Part shown: positions 1-8,043 of the stretch, piece after piece
How the letters are laid out: every line of letters starts with the position of its first letter
Position numbering within the stretch: position 1 is the stretch's first letter
Source: Telluribacter humicola
Lineage (GTDB): Bacteria > Bacteroidota > Bacteroidia > Cytophagales > Spirosomataceae
Direction of reading: 5' to 3'
Assembly (NCBI RefSeq): GCF_017355935.1
Contig: NZ_JAFIQT010000003.1
Coordinates: 255,450-319,449, forward strand
DNA length: 64,000 nt
Position numbers and translations under genes: made by a program
Notes under the pieces: model-generated
Told to the model about the DNA's origin: nothing
The model's input: the letters and a program-made list of their open reading frames with translations, nothing else
The model's database searches: none

Positions 1-930
1 ACCACTACCTACGCCGAAAGGCTGGGCTACCCCAAAGGGAAGAAGGTAGTCATTATGCACGTAGACGACGTAGGGATGTCCTACGAGTCAAACCAGGGTA
101 CCATCAGGGCCCTCACCGAGGGCGTGGCAACCTCCTTTAGCATTATGATGCCCTGTTCGTGGGTACCCGGCTTCGTTCACTATATGAAGCAGCACCCCGG
201 GTTGGATGCCGGCCTGCACCTGACGCTTACCTCCGAATGGAAAGACTACCGCTGGGGACCACTGGCTGGTAAGCCTACTGTAAAGACCCTGGTTGATGCC
301 GAAGGCGCCCTGTGGCCGAGTGTGAGTGATGTGGTCAAAAACGGCTCAGCTGATGATGTAGAACGGGAGATCCGCGCTCAGATTGACCGCGCCCGCTCCA
401 TGGGCTTTGAGCCTACCCACCTGGACTCCCACATGGGTACTCTCTTTGCTACGCCCGCTTTCATCGAACGGTATGTTAAAGTAGGGATGCAGGAGCGGAT
501 TCCGGTGATGTTCCCGGGTGGCCATAATACGGCTATTCAGGTTGACGAACGGATGTCTCCCGATATGCTGGCTATGACGCGGCAAATTGGCGGCCAGCTC
601 TGGAACGCTGGCCTACCCGTTCTGGACGACCTGCACAACAGCAGCTACGGCTGGAAAGGCAACAGCAGCATGTCTAAGAAAGAATTACAGCGCTACAAGA
701 CTGAGAAGTACATCGATGGGCTGAAAAACCTGAAACCCGGCCTCACCATGGTGATCATGCACTGTACGGATCCCTCGGAGATATTCCCACACATCTCCGA
801 TTCAGGTAATACCCGCGAAGGGGACCTACTGGCTATGATTGATCCGGAACTACGCAAGTACATCGAGAAGGAAGGCATTATACTAACCACCTGGCGCGAA
901 GCCTTGCAGCGCCGCCAGCAGGCGAAGTAG
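1..930 (+). CDS. ChbG/HpnK (YdjC-like) carbohydrate deacetylase, 5'-truncated by window
   Basis: The reading frame is open from base 1, so the gene starts upstream and the Met at 55 is probably internal. The N-terminal part reads VVIMHVDDVGMS, matching the Asp-Asp metal motif of the YdjC/ChbG family (usually ADDFG/ADDVG). Further on come LDSHMGT, with the family's metal-binding His, and VIMHCTDPSE near the C-terminus. Known members deacetylate chitooligosaccharides or hopanoid and lipid sugars; the substrate here is unknown. The protein ends in TTWREALQRRQQAK and is followed by a strong terminator hairpin, so it is the last gene of its transcript. The family call is good; the role is only general carbohydrate deacetylation. 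Confidence 0.8.
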   Translation, partial: TTTYAERLGYPKGKKVVIMHVDDVGMSYESNQGTIRALTEGVATSFSIMMPCSWVPGFVHYMKQHPGLDAGLHLTLTSEWKDYRWGPLAGKPTVKTLVDAEGALWPSVSDVVKNGSADDVEREIRAQIDRARSMGFEPTHLDSHMGTLFATPAFIERYVKVGMQERIPVMFPGGHNTAIQVDERMSPDMLAMTRQIGGQLWNAGLPVLDDLHNSSYGWKGNSSMSKKELQRYKTEKYIDGLKNLKPGLTMVIMHCTDPSEIFPHISDSGNTREGDLLAMIDPELRKYIEKEGIILTTWREALQRRQQAK

Positions 931-949
931 GTTGTATACTCATGACCCG

Positions 950-993
950 CAGAGCCGGCACAGTGACCTACCAGGTATACTGTGCCGGCTCTG
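950..993 (+). terminator. Rho-independent terminator after the YdjC-like gene
   Basis: A perfect 15-bp stem (arms 950-964 and 979-993, starting CAGAGCCGGCACAGT) encloses a 14-nt loop and is followed by CTGATTTTT. It lies 20 nt after the stop codon. Confidence 0.8.
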
Positions 994-1143
994 CTGATTT
1001 TTAGACCTTTACCAGCAAAGATTGGCACAGATTGTGTTTAGTGTATTTCTAGTAGAAGTATACTGAAGTTAGGGGCACGGATACTGCCTGCTACCGTTAC
1101 ATAACATTCTGATTTTTCTCTGTCACAGTTTTAAAGACAGAAA

Positions 1144-1151
1144 TACCTTTG
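1144..1151 (+). promoter_or_regulatory. Bacteroidota -7 element TACCTTTG
   Basis: TACCTTTG matches the Bacteroidota -7 consensus TAnnTTTG. The matching -33 TTG is weak (CTG 21 nt upstream). It would give a leader of roughly 80-90 nt for the gene at 1240. The rest of 931-1239 is AT-rich with no other recognised signal. Confidence 0.45.
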
Positions 1152-1239
1152 TATTAACCATAGCAACAAATAATCTAATTACCCTCTCTTTAACTCATCC
1201 TTATTGAGAGATTATTGAGCACTATATCCTCCTATAAAA

Positions 1240-2304
1240 ATGAAAAAAGTATTGATGTACGTAACTGCATTTGCAGTTTATTTCCTCTTTTTTGAGATTG
1301 TATTACGCTTGTTTTTCTTAGGGTTCAATGCAGGATTCTTTACTCCTTATAAGTCTCTGCTCACCAAGCACTATCCCGAACTACTTCCCATTTTTGATCA
1401 GGAAGTAAAACAAGACGATAACGCCAAAAAAATTCTGATCCTGGGTGGTTCAGTAGTCAGCACGAACTGGTCACATTTGGAAACCAGGTTAGAGACACTG
1501 CTTCGTCCCTATTCCCCTGACAAATCAGCCATTCGTGTCTTTAATGCAGCAGCCCCAGCCAACAGTTCACTAGACAATCTCATCAAGTACAAGTTGCTTG
1601 CCGATTATAACTTTGATTTAGTGCTCTACTATGAAGCTATCAATGAGAATCGGTTTAATAATGTACCTGCCAATTTATTCAAAGAAGATTATAGTCATGT
1701 AGAATGGTATAGAGACATCTATATGATCCTGCAGCATCCGGATCTCAAATACACCATCCTACCTTATACGCTCCACTATATTTACAGGAGGGTAAATGAG
1801 CTTATTACAAAGCCAGCCAGCCTTAATATGAATGGGGTACATGAGAAAGATATGGTGTACGGAAGCGAAATCAAAACGTCTTCCCCCTATCGAAAGAATA
1901 TTCAGGAGCTGATCAATTTAGCTAATTCCAGAAACCAGCAACTCCTGTTAATGTCATATGCCCCCTTTTTTCCCGAAGGCGTTCAGCTCACCGGAAGCGA
2001 AACGGATGAAAAGTACTTTGGAGGCTGCAAGTTTCGCTCGAGTATCTTGATCTGGGGAGATATTACGAACGTAAAAAAGGGAATAGCTGCTCATAATAAG
2101 GAGCTAAGGGAACTAGTTGCTTCTAACAAAGTAAACTTTCTGGACATGGATCAGGCCATGATTCGGCGCAAAGATTACTATTGCGATATATGCCATTTAC
2201 GTGAAGAGACTGGTGCACAATACTTCGCCTCTATCATCAAAGATCACATTGTTGCAAAGCAATTACTCTGGCAGGATAACCAAAGGTATGCTACTGTCAA
2301 ATAG
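1240..2304 (+). CDS. SGNH/GDSL-hydrolase-like membrane-anchored protein
   Basis: The 354-aa protein has an N-terminal hydrophobic segment (about residues 4-28), likely a signal anchor. It is followed by ILILGGSVVS (about 62-71), which resembles block I of SGNH hydrolases. FNAAAPANSS and DLVLYYEAINENR resemble blocks II and III (G/N positions). The C-terminal part has YYCDICHLREETG, a plausible Asp-x-x-His of block V. Such proteins act as esterases or acetyltransferase partners on surface glycans. Codon use is visibly more AT-rich than the neighbours, hinting at transfer. It stands alone between two terminators. The fold assignment is reasonable; no substrate can be inferred. Confidence 0.6.
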   Translation: MKKVLMYVTAFAVYFLFFEIVLRLFFLGFNAGFFTPYKSLLTKHYPELLPIFDQEVKQDDNAKKILILGGSVVSTNWSHLETRLETLLRPYSPDKSAIRVFNAAAPANSSLDNLIKYKLLADYNFDLVLYYEAINENRFNNVPANLFKEDYSHVEWYRDIYMILQHPDLKYTILPYTLHYIYRRVNELITKPASLNMNGVHEKDMVYGSEIKTSSPYRKNIQELINLANSRNQQLLLMSYAPFFPEGVQLTGSETDEKYFGGCKFRSSILIWGDITNVKKGIAAHNKELRELVASNKVNFLDMDQAMIRRKDYYCDICHLREETGAQYFASIIKDHIVAKQLLWQDNQRYATVK

Positions 2305-2369
2305 AGGCCGCTGAGATTATGCAGCCCCATCTCATCAAAAGGTACTACTACGTAGGCTGATAAAAACAG

Positions 2370-2403
2370 AAATCCCCTCGTGATTTTCGTCAGGAGGGGA
2401 TTT
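2370..2403. terminator. Bidirectional terminator between the SGNH-like gene and lpdA
   Basis: The stem AAATCCCCTC / GAGGGGATTT (2370-2379 / 2394-2403) has a 14-nt loop and T/A runs on both sides. It lies between convergent genes, so it can serve both. Confidence 0.7.
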
Positions 2404-2435
2404 TTATATTATAACTATTATTTAACTACCAGCTA

Positions 2436-3833
2436 TTACAGGTCAATGGCTTCGCCGTAGGCTGCTTCGGTAGCGCCTTTCACCGCTTCCGACATGGTAG
2501 GGTGTGGGTGGATCGAGCGCAGGATCTCGTGTGAGGTAGTTTCGAGCTTACGAGCCGCTACTACTTCGGCGATCATTTCGGTTACGTTAGCACCAATCAT
2601 GTGAGCACCTAACCACTCGCCGTACTTAGCATCAAAGATCACTTTTACAAAACCTTCGCGTACACCACCGGCGGTCGCTTTACCTGATGCGGTGAAGGGA
2701 AACTTACCTACCTTGATATCGTATCCGGCTTCGCGGGCTTTCTTTTCAGTCAGACCTACCGAGGCGATCTCAGGCTGGCAGTACGTACAGCCAGGGATGT
2801 TGCCGTAGTCGATAGCTTCGGTCTTGTGACCGGCGATCTTCTCGGCACATACGATACCTTCAGCCGTAGCTACGTGAGCCAACGCCGGGCCAGGCGTACA
2901 GTCCCCGATGGCATAGAAACCGGGCACGTTGGTCTCGTACCACTCGTTCACCGTGATCTTGCCTTTGTCAGTTTTGATACCTACTTCTTCCAGACCAATG
3001 TTCTCGAGGTTAGCAATTACACCGGCAGCCGACAGTACTACATCTACTTCAAAAGTCTTCTCTCCGTCTGGAGTTTTGACAGACACTTTACAGCCTTTAC
3101 CGCTGGTGTCTACTTTCTCAACCGAAGAGTTTGTGTAGATCTCAATACCATTCTTCTTGTATTGCTTAGCCAATTCTTTGGATACGTCCTCATCTTCTAC
3201 GGGTACTACGTTCGGCAGGAACTCCACGATCGTTACCTTGGTACCCATGCTGGCGTATACGTAAGCGAACTCTACTCCAATTGCTCCCGATCCGATTACC
3301 AGCATCGACTCCGGCTTATTCTCCAGGCTCATGGCCTTGCGGTATTCGATTACCTTCTGGCCGTCGATCTTGATATTAGGCAGCTCACGCGCACGAGCTC
3401 CCGTAGCGATGATCACACCCTTACTGGCTGTATAATCTGTTTTCTTGCCATCCTTATCGGTTACCTCTACGGTCTTGTTGGCTTTCACCTTACCGGTACC
3501 CATAATGACATCAATCTTGTTTTTCTTCATCAGGAATGACACTCCTTTGCTCATTCCTTCAGCAACGCCACGGCTCCGCTTTATTACTCCGGTGAAGTCA
3601 GCTGAGTAATCGCCAACATTAATACCGTAGTCTTTGGCGTGCTTGATGTATTCAAATACCTGCGCGCTTTTGAGCAGGGCTTTTGTAGGAATACAGCCCC
3701 AGTTGAGACAGATTCCACCTAAACTTTCTTTTTCTACGATCGCTACTTTCAATCCCAGCTGGGATGCACGGATAGCAGCCGGATAACCTCCGGGGCCACT
3801 TCCGATGACGATCACATCATATGTTTGAGCCAT
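2436..3833 (-). CDS. lpdA: Dihydrolipoyl dehydrogenase (E3)
   Basis: This 465-aa flavoprotein reoxidises dihydrolipoamide in pyruvate, 2-oxoglutarate and branched-chain keto-acid dehydrogenase complexes and the glycine cleavage system, passing electrons to NAD+. Visible are the FAD-binding GSGPGG (residues 11-16), the redox disulfide in GGICLNWGCIPTKAL (C42, C47), the NAD-binding GSGAIGVEFAYV and the C-terminal His-Glu motif HPHPTMSEA. The length is normal. It is monocistronic and divergent from prfB, so its partner E1/E2 genes are elsewhere. Confidence 0.97.
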   Translation of the reverse strand: MAQTYDVIVIGSGPGGYPAAIRASQLGLKVAIVEKESLGGICLNWGCIPTKALLKSAQVFEYIKHAKDYGINVGDYSADFTGVIKRSRGVAEGMSKGVSFLMKKNKIDVIMGTGKVKANKTVEVTDKDGKKTDYTASKGVIIATGARARELPNIKIDGQKVIEYRKAMSLENKPESMLVIGSGAIGVEFAYVYASMGTKVTIVEFLPNVVPVEDEDVSKELAKQYKKNGIEIYTNSSVEKVDTSGKGCKVSVKTPDGEKTFEVDVVLSAAGVIANLENIGLEEVGIKTDKGKITVNEWYETNVPGFYAIGDCTPGPALAHVATAEGIVCAEKIAGHKTEAIDYGNIPGCTYCQPEIASVGLTEKKAREAGYDIKVGKFPFTASGKATAGGVREGFVKVIFDAKYGEWLGAHMIGANVTEMIAEVVAARKLETTSHEILRSIHPHPTMSEAVKGATEAAYGEAIDL

Positions 3834-3878
3834 TTCCTATTGATTTTTTGGTAAAAATGGTTTTACTGAAAAACGCTA

Positions 3879-3886
3879 CAAAGTTA
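3879..3886 (-). promoter_or_regulatory. Putative -7 element of lpdA
   Basis: On the minus strand this reads TAACTTTG, a full match to TAnnTTTG, 46 nt before the lpdA start codon. No clear TTG lies at the -33 distance, so support rests on the -7 box alone. Confidence 0.4.
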
Positions 3887-3961
3887 AGACGATTTGCGGG
3901 AATGCCTACACCGACACCGGATGGTATTTGCCCGAACCCAAGGTCCCTGTCAAATTGTTAT

Positions 3962-3969
3962 TATCTTTG
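3962..3969 (+). promoter_or_regulatory. Putative -7 element upstream of prfB
   Basis: TATCTTTG matches TAnnTTTG. It lies 140 nt upstream of the prfB ATG, implying a long leader. The -33 region is not consensus. Confidence 0.35.
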
Positions 3970-4108
3970 CTGCCTTTGGTACCCATGTAGGGTTAAAGCA
4001 TTGATGGTCATAAACTGTCGATGGCCAATGGTTATTAGAAGAGTACTTCTAATGGATCCGGCAACCGTAGGTGGTAAGCCAGTATTTACTAATCTAACTC
4101 TTTTCAAT

Positions 4109-5183
4109 ATGACACTTGAACAGTTGAAAGACTTGAAGGCCAGAGTAGAGGCCTTGGGGAGGTATCTTTGACTACGCTAATCGTAAGCAACAACTAGACG
4201 ACCTCGAACAACAAACCGCCCAGCCAGAGTTTTGGGGTGATTCCGAACGCGCTGAGCGTACTATGAAAGAAATACGTGGCCTGAAGTTCTGGACGCTGGG
4301 CTACGAAGAGCTGTCGCGCCTGCGCGACGACCTGGACACCATCTGGGAGTTTTATGAAGCCGACGAAGCTACCGAAGAGGAGGTAGACGAAGAAGGCCGT
4401 AAGCTAGCCGCCAAACTGGACGAAATAGAGTTCCGGAAGATGATGGGTGAGGAAGGCGACGAACTACCCGCCGTGATCGAGATCAACGCCGGAGCCGGAG
4501 GTACCGAGTCGCAGGACTGGGCTTCAATGCTGATGCGGATGTACATCATGTGGGCCGAGAAAAACGGCTATAAGGTACGCGAAGTAGACCTGCAGGACGG
4601 GGAAGTAGCGGGGGTCAAATCCGTTACGCTCGAAATTGACGGCGACTACGCCTACGGTAATCTTAAGTCAGAAAACGGAGTACACCGTCTGGTACGTATT
4701 TCGCCCTTCGACTCCAACGCCCGCCGGCATACGTCCTTTACCTCGGTGTATGTATACCCACTGGCCAACGATGATATTGAGATTGATGTAAATCCGGCCG
4801 ATATTACATGGGACACTTACCGCTCGGGCGGAGCTGGTGGACAGAACGTAAACAAGGTGGAAACGGCCGTACGTCTGCACCACAAGCCTTCGGGTATTGT
4901 CATCGCCTGTCAGCAGGAACGTTCACAGCTCATGAACAAGGAGGTAGCCATCCGCCTGCTCAAGTCACGCCTGTACCAGATCGAACTGGAAAAGCGTAAT
5001 GCAGCACGCGCCGAGGTAGAAGCCTCCAAGCGTAAAATCGAGTGGGGTTCGCAGATCCGCAGCTACGTACTTGACGACCGCCGCGTAAAAGATCATCGAA
5101 CCAACCACCAGACCTCTAATACTGATGCGGTACTGAACGGTGAAATCAACGACTTTATTAAAGCATATCTAATGGAGTCATAA
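4109..5183 (+). CDS. prfB: Peptide chain release factor 2, with programmed +1 frameshift
   Basis: RF2 recognises UGA/UAA stop codons and triggers peptide release. Zero-frame translation starts at the ATG at 4109 and meets an in-frame TGA at 4169-4171 after [20 protein letters not shown]. Skipping one base (T4169) continues as [11 protein letters not shown] in the frame that runs to 5183, giving 357 aa, normal for RF2. The slip site CTT TGA C is preceded by GGGGAGGTAT, an internal Shine-Dalgarno-like stimulator, exactly as in the known autoregulated prfB shift. Further proof is the RF2-specific SPF tripeptide ([11 protein letters not shown]) and the catalytic GGQ ([13 protein letters not shown]). 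It is not a pseudogene. Confidence 0.97.
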
Positions 5184-5229
5184 AATACAATACCTCCGGA
5201 AACAGTTATATTTCCGGAGGTATTGTATT
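5184..5229 (+). terminator. Long perfect hairpin after prfB
   Basis: A perfect 19-bp inverted repeat (5184-5202 / 5211-5229, core TACCTCCGGAAA) with an 8-nt loop begins right after the prfB stop. The following bases are not a clean T-run. It sits 35 bp before the antitoxin start, so it could also influence that gene. Confidence 0.6.
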
Positions 5230-5264
5230 CACAATGTAGTATTTTAAATGAAACGATTGCTGCT

Positions 5265-5474
5265 ATGACCAATACTGATCTTTTAAATAAAGTAGCTATC
5301 CTGCCTGACAACCTTAAAAATGAGGTAGCAGATTATGTAGATTTTCTGATCCACAAGTATGTTACTGAAAAAGCTACGCCTCATAAGTTACAGTTTGGCA
5401 TGATGAAGGGTACCATTACCCTTTCTGATGATTTTGATAAACCTCTGGATGATTTCAACGAGTACATGCAATGA
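5265..5474 (+). CDS. VapB-like antitoxin (DUF2281 type)
   Basis: This 69-aa acidic protein (MTNTDLLNKVAILPDNLKNE...) resembles small DUF2281 antitoxins: an N-terminal helix with LPDNLKNEVADYVDFL, then a flexible acidic C-terminus ending DDFNEYMQ that would wrap the toxin. The ATG at 5265 is chosen over an upstream in-frame TTG because that one lies within the prfB hairpin. The stop overlaps the downstream PIN gene by 4 nt (ATGA), typical of toxin-antitoxin operons. The DNA is AT-richer than the flanks. Confidence 0.75.
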   Translation: MTNTDLLNKVAILPDNLKNEVADYVDFLIHKYVTEKATPHKLQFGMMKGTITLSDDFDKPLDDFNEYMQ

Positions 5475-5854
5475 AGTACTTGCTTGATACCCATACGTTA
5501 TTGTGGTTTCTGGAAGGAGATACATCACTTTCTCAGATAGCCATAGAGTTAATTGAGAACGAAGAGCACATTAAGTACATAAGCATAGCCTCCATTTGGG
5601 AAATAAGTATTAAGCATAGCCTAGGAAAGCTCCTTCTTACTAAGGAATTACGAGAACTTTTCGCCGAACTCCTTCTTACAGAGATACAGGTACTTCCTAT
5701 ATCGTTCAATCATATTCTCAGGTTGAATTCGCTGGACTTTCACCATCGTGATCCTTTCGATCGCCTTATCATTGCACAGGGGCAGGAGGAAGGTCTTACG
5801 ATCATTACCAAAGATGCCATCTTTTCTGAATACGAGGTGGGAATTATTTGGTGA
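5471..5854 (+). CDS. PIN-domain toxin (VapC-like ribonuclease)
   Basis: At 127 aa it has the usual length for a type II PIN toxin. It begins MKYLLDTHTLLWFLEG with the first catalytic Asp (D6), has SIASIWEISIKHSLGKL in the middle and HRDPFDRLIIAQ near the C-terminus, completing the acidic Mg2+-binding cluster of PIN nucleases. The family cleaves RNA, often tRNA or rRNA, and is silenced by the upstream antitoxin. Translation is probably coupled through the ATGA overlap. The RNA target cannot be read from the sequence. Confidence 0.88.
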   Translation: MKYLLDTHTLLWFLEGDTSLSQIAIELIENEEHIKYISIASIWEISIKHSLGKLLLTKELRELFAELLLTEIQVLPISFNHILRLNSLDFHHRDPFDRLIIAQGQEEGLTIITKDAIFSEYEVGIIW

Positions 5855-5862
5855 TTAACTCA

Positions 5863-6657
5863 ATGCTCCACTACCACCGGCTGGGCCACGGCCCGCACAT
5901 ACTGCTCGCTTTTCACGGCATTGGTCAGGAAGGGGCCGGTTGTTATCAACCTATGGCCGATACCCTAGGCGACTACTACACCATCTACGCGCTTGACCTC
6001 TTCTTTCACGGAAAAAGCAGGGATACCCTGGCATCTGACTGGATTTCTGAGAGTAAGCCGCTTACTAAGGATAGCTGGAAGCAAATTGTAGAAACCTTTC
6101 TGTCTGATAATAACATTGACAGGTTTAGTGTAACCGGGTTCAGCATGGGTGGTCGCTTCGCATTGGCTACGCTCGAAGCTTTTCCCGAACGCATTGATAA
6201 GGCTTTTCTGATGGGTCCCGATGGTGTTTCAGAGCATCCGCTATATGGATTCGCTACGCGCTTTGCTCCTGCCCGTGGGCTGTTTCACTGGGTACTGGAT
6301 CACCATGAGTTGCTTATTGGTACAGCCCGGCTTCTGGAAAAGCCCCGCCTGATTAGCAGTAGCCTCACACGCTTTGTACAGCACATGCTGGATACGCCCG
6401 AAAAGCGGCAGATTGTCTATAACTCATGGGTCGCTTTCCGGGAACTTCATTTTCACATTCCCTCTCTCTACTCTAGCCTTCAACAGCATAGCGTGCAGGT
6501 GTATCTGTTTATGGGGCGCTATGATCAGATGCTTCGCCCGGCCCACGTCAAGCCCCTATCCCGTCTACTCCCCCAGAGCCATTATATCCTTCTGAACTGC
6601 GGCCATACCCGCCTGGTAGCTCATGCCACGCCCTATATATCTTCTTTCACGAAATAA
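5863..6657 (+). CDS. Alpha/beta hydrolase
   Basis: The roughly 264-aa protein has the alpha/beta-hydrolase nucleophile elbow GFSMGGRFAL, an oxyanion region HGIGQEGAG, an acid region YDQMLRP and the catalytic His in CGHTRLVA. The ATG at 5863 places the first beta-strand (MLHYHRLGHG) near the N-terminus. A GTG at 5851 overlaps the toxin stop (GTGA) and is an alternative coupled start adding four residues. It may be co-transcribed with the toxin-antitoxin pair, though its composition is closer to the chromosome. The substrate is unknown. Confidence 0.85.
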   Translation: MLHYHRLGHGPHILLAFHGIGQEGAGCYQPMADTLGDYYTIYALDLFFHGKSRDTLASDWISESKPLTKDSWKQIVETFLSDNNIDRFSVTGFSMGGRFALATLEAFPERIDKAFLMGPDGVSEHPLYGFATRFAPARGLFHWVLDHHELLIGTARLLEKPRLISSSLTRFVQHMLDTPEKRQIVYNSWVAFRELHFHIPSLYSSLQQHSVQVYLFMGRYDQMLRPAHVKPLSRLLPQSHYILLNCGHTRLVAHATPYISSFTK

Positions 6658-6669
6658 GTTACTTATTAC

Positions 6670-6700
6670 TTGACTTTAGTAAATAAAGTAGCTAACTTTC
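6670..6700 (+). promoter_or_regulatory. Bacteroidota-type promoter of the DoxX gene
   Basis: TTG (6670-6672), 20 nt, then TAACTTTC (6693-6700), one mismatch from TAnnTTTG. It lies 25 nt before the start codon at 6726. Confidence 0.55.
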
Positions 6701-6725
6701 TCATCGTCATAAACTTATATACGTT

Positions 6726-7160
6726 ATGAATGTAGTTCATCGTATTGAGCGCTGGGGTGAAACGCATCATCCGGCGTGGCTTGACATGGTTCGTATTGCT
6801 CTTGGGGTGCTGCTGTTTGTGAAGGGAATCAGCTTTATCAGCGATACCAGTCGCCTGGCCCAGCTGGTCAACGGCTTGCACTTCGACCTGTGGTCAGTTA
6901 TGGCGGTACATTACGTAGCCTTTGTCCACATTTTTGGCGGCTTCCTTATTACTATGGGTTGCCTGACCCGCTTGGCCTGTATTCTACAACTACCTATCTT
7001 ACTTGTTGCTGTATTTTTCGTAAACCTACGTATGGGATTCTCGTACTTCAACTCCGAGCTCTGGCTTTCTGTTGTCACGCTTCTACTAGTGATTGTCTTC
7101 ACCGTTGCAGGGTCCGGTAAGTTTTCAATGGATGAATGGTTGAGAACGCATAACCATTGA
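6726..7160 (+). CDS. DoxX-like integral membrane protein
   Basis: A 144-aa protein with four predicted membrane helices: about residues 20-40, 55-78, 82-102 and 108-130. The pattern (DMVRIALGVLLFVKGISF, HIFGGFLITMG) is that of the DoxX/DoxD family, small membrane proteins of unclear redox or stress function. It has its own promoter and a clear terminator, so it is probably monocistronic. Confidence 0.75.
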   Translation: MNVVHRIERWGETHHPAWLDMVRIALGVLLFVKGISFISDTSRLAQLVNGLHFDLWSVMAVHYVAFVHIFGGFLITMGCLTRLACILQLPILLVAVFFVNLRMGFSYFNSELWLSVVTLLLVIVFTVAGSGKFSMDEWLRTHNH

Positions 7161-7184
7161 AAAAGCTCACTGAGTGCGATAATC

Positions 7185-7216
7185 ATGAGAGGCCGGATTC
7201 GGCCTCTCATTTTTTT
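7185..7216. terminator. Terminator after the DoxX gene
   Basis: Stem ATGAGAGGCC / GGCCTCTCAT (7185-7194 / 7201-7210), 6-nt loop, followed by seven Ts. The stop codon of the convergent gene (7207-7209) lies within its right arm. Confidence 0.85.
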
Positions 7217-7881
7217 GGCCTGAAAAACCAGCCTATACCCGCCGATGAAACCAGCAGCAGTACCAGCAGCAGTACCTGAGTAGCCAGCCCTTCATTAGGG
7301 TGCTCAAGTAGGTACCGGATTTCTTTGGCCTTGGTACCGGCCCATACAGTCAGTATCGTACGGGGTACCATCCCCAACGCTCCTCCTATCAGCATCCGCC
7401 GCAGATTAGCTCCGGCCAGCGCAAACAACAGGTTCGTAACGGCAAAAGGTAGTACCGGCGAAAGCTTGGTAAAAAATATCAGCTTCAGCTGATTCTCCCG
7501 AAATCGTGTCAGTATATTCTTAGCGCTGGGAAAAGCCTCCTCCAGGTACTGTAGCATCTGACTAGCCTTCAGGTTGCGCGCCAGGAAGTACACCATACCG
7601 ATAGCCACTATATTCATGGCAAACAGCAGGGGGAGTGATATCCACCCGAGTATGTAACCATATACCAGCGCCAGGAAACCCGGCGGCACCAGCGCCAGCG
7701 CCGAGGCTACGGCCAGCGCTCCCGTCAACCCTATCCACTGCATCATTGTCCAGCCGGTAAGACTACCCTCATGGGTGATAGCCCAGCCCGTAAACAGAGA
7801 GCTCGTCACCAAAGGCATTACCGTCAGAAGCGTACTTAACAAGAGCGGAAGCGGGTACTTACGAAGAAAAGAGTTGGCCAA
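7207..7881 (-). CDS. TVP38/TMEM64 family (VTT/SNARE-associated) membrane protein
   Basis: The 224-aa protein has about five hydrophobic segments and the signature of the VTT/DedA-related family: GYILGWISLPLLFAMN, then RENQLKLIFFTKLSPVLPF (the FxxRLxPxxPF-type motif) and ALGMVPRTILTVWAG. Relatives are linked to lipid scrambling or undecaprenyl-phosphate and membrane homeostasis, but TVP38 proteins in bacteria are mostly uncharacterised. It ends in a charged FFRPKK tail facing the cytoplasm. It is convergent with the DoxX gene and divergent from the Cys/Met gene. Confidence 0.82.
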   Translation of the reverse strand: MANSFLRKYPLPLLLSTLLTVMPLVTSSLFTGWAITHEGSLTGWTMMQWIGLTGALAVASALALVPPGFLALVYGYILGWISLPLLFAMNIVAIGMVYFLARNLKASQMLQYLEEAFPSAKNILTRFRENQLKLIFFTKLSPVLPFAVTNLLFALAGANLRRMLIGGALGMVPRTILTVWAGTKAKEIRYLLEHPNEGLATQVLLLVLLLVSSAGIGWFFRPKK

Positions 7882-8043
7882 GAGAGTACGTGTTTAAGTA
7901 GGGCAAAGGAAAGCAGATTCAACCATAACTAAAATCAGTGGGTTAAAAAGCCGGTGAATCAGCTTTTATTTCAACAATCCACCGGACGCGTCTGTTTTAA
8001 ACGCACAACCATTTTCCAATACTCATACTAATCAAACATATAC

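Noticed and set aside
3821-4108. Upstream extension of the prfB zero frame
   Set aside because: It would add 96 residues unlike any RF2 N-terminus, and the ATG at 4109 gives the correct length.
4169-4171. In-frame TGA in prfB read as an inactivating mutation
   Set aside because: It is the conserved programmed frameshift site with its stimulator, so the gene is intact.
7882-8043. SAM riboswitch ahead of the cystathionine gamma-synthase/lyase gene
   Set aside because: I could not find the conserved cores or a terminator/antiterminator pair in this 162-bp spacer.
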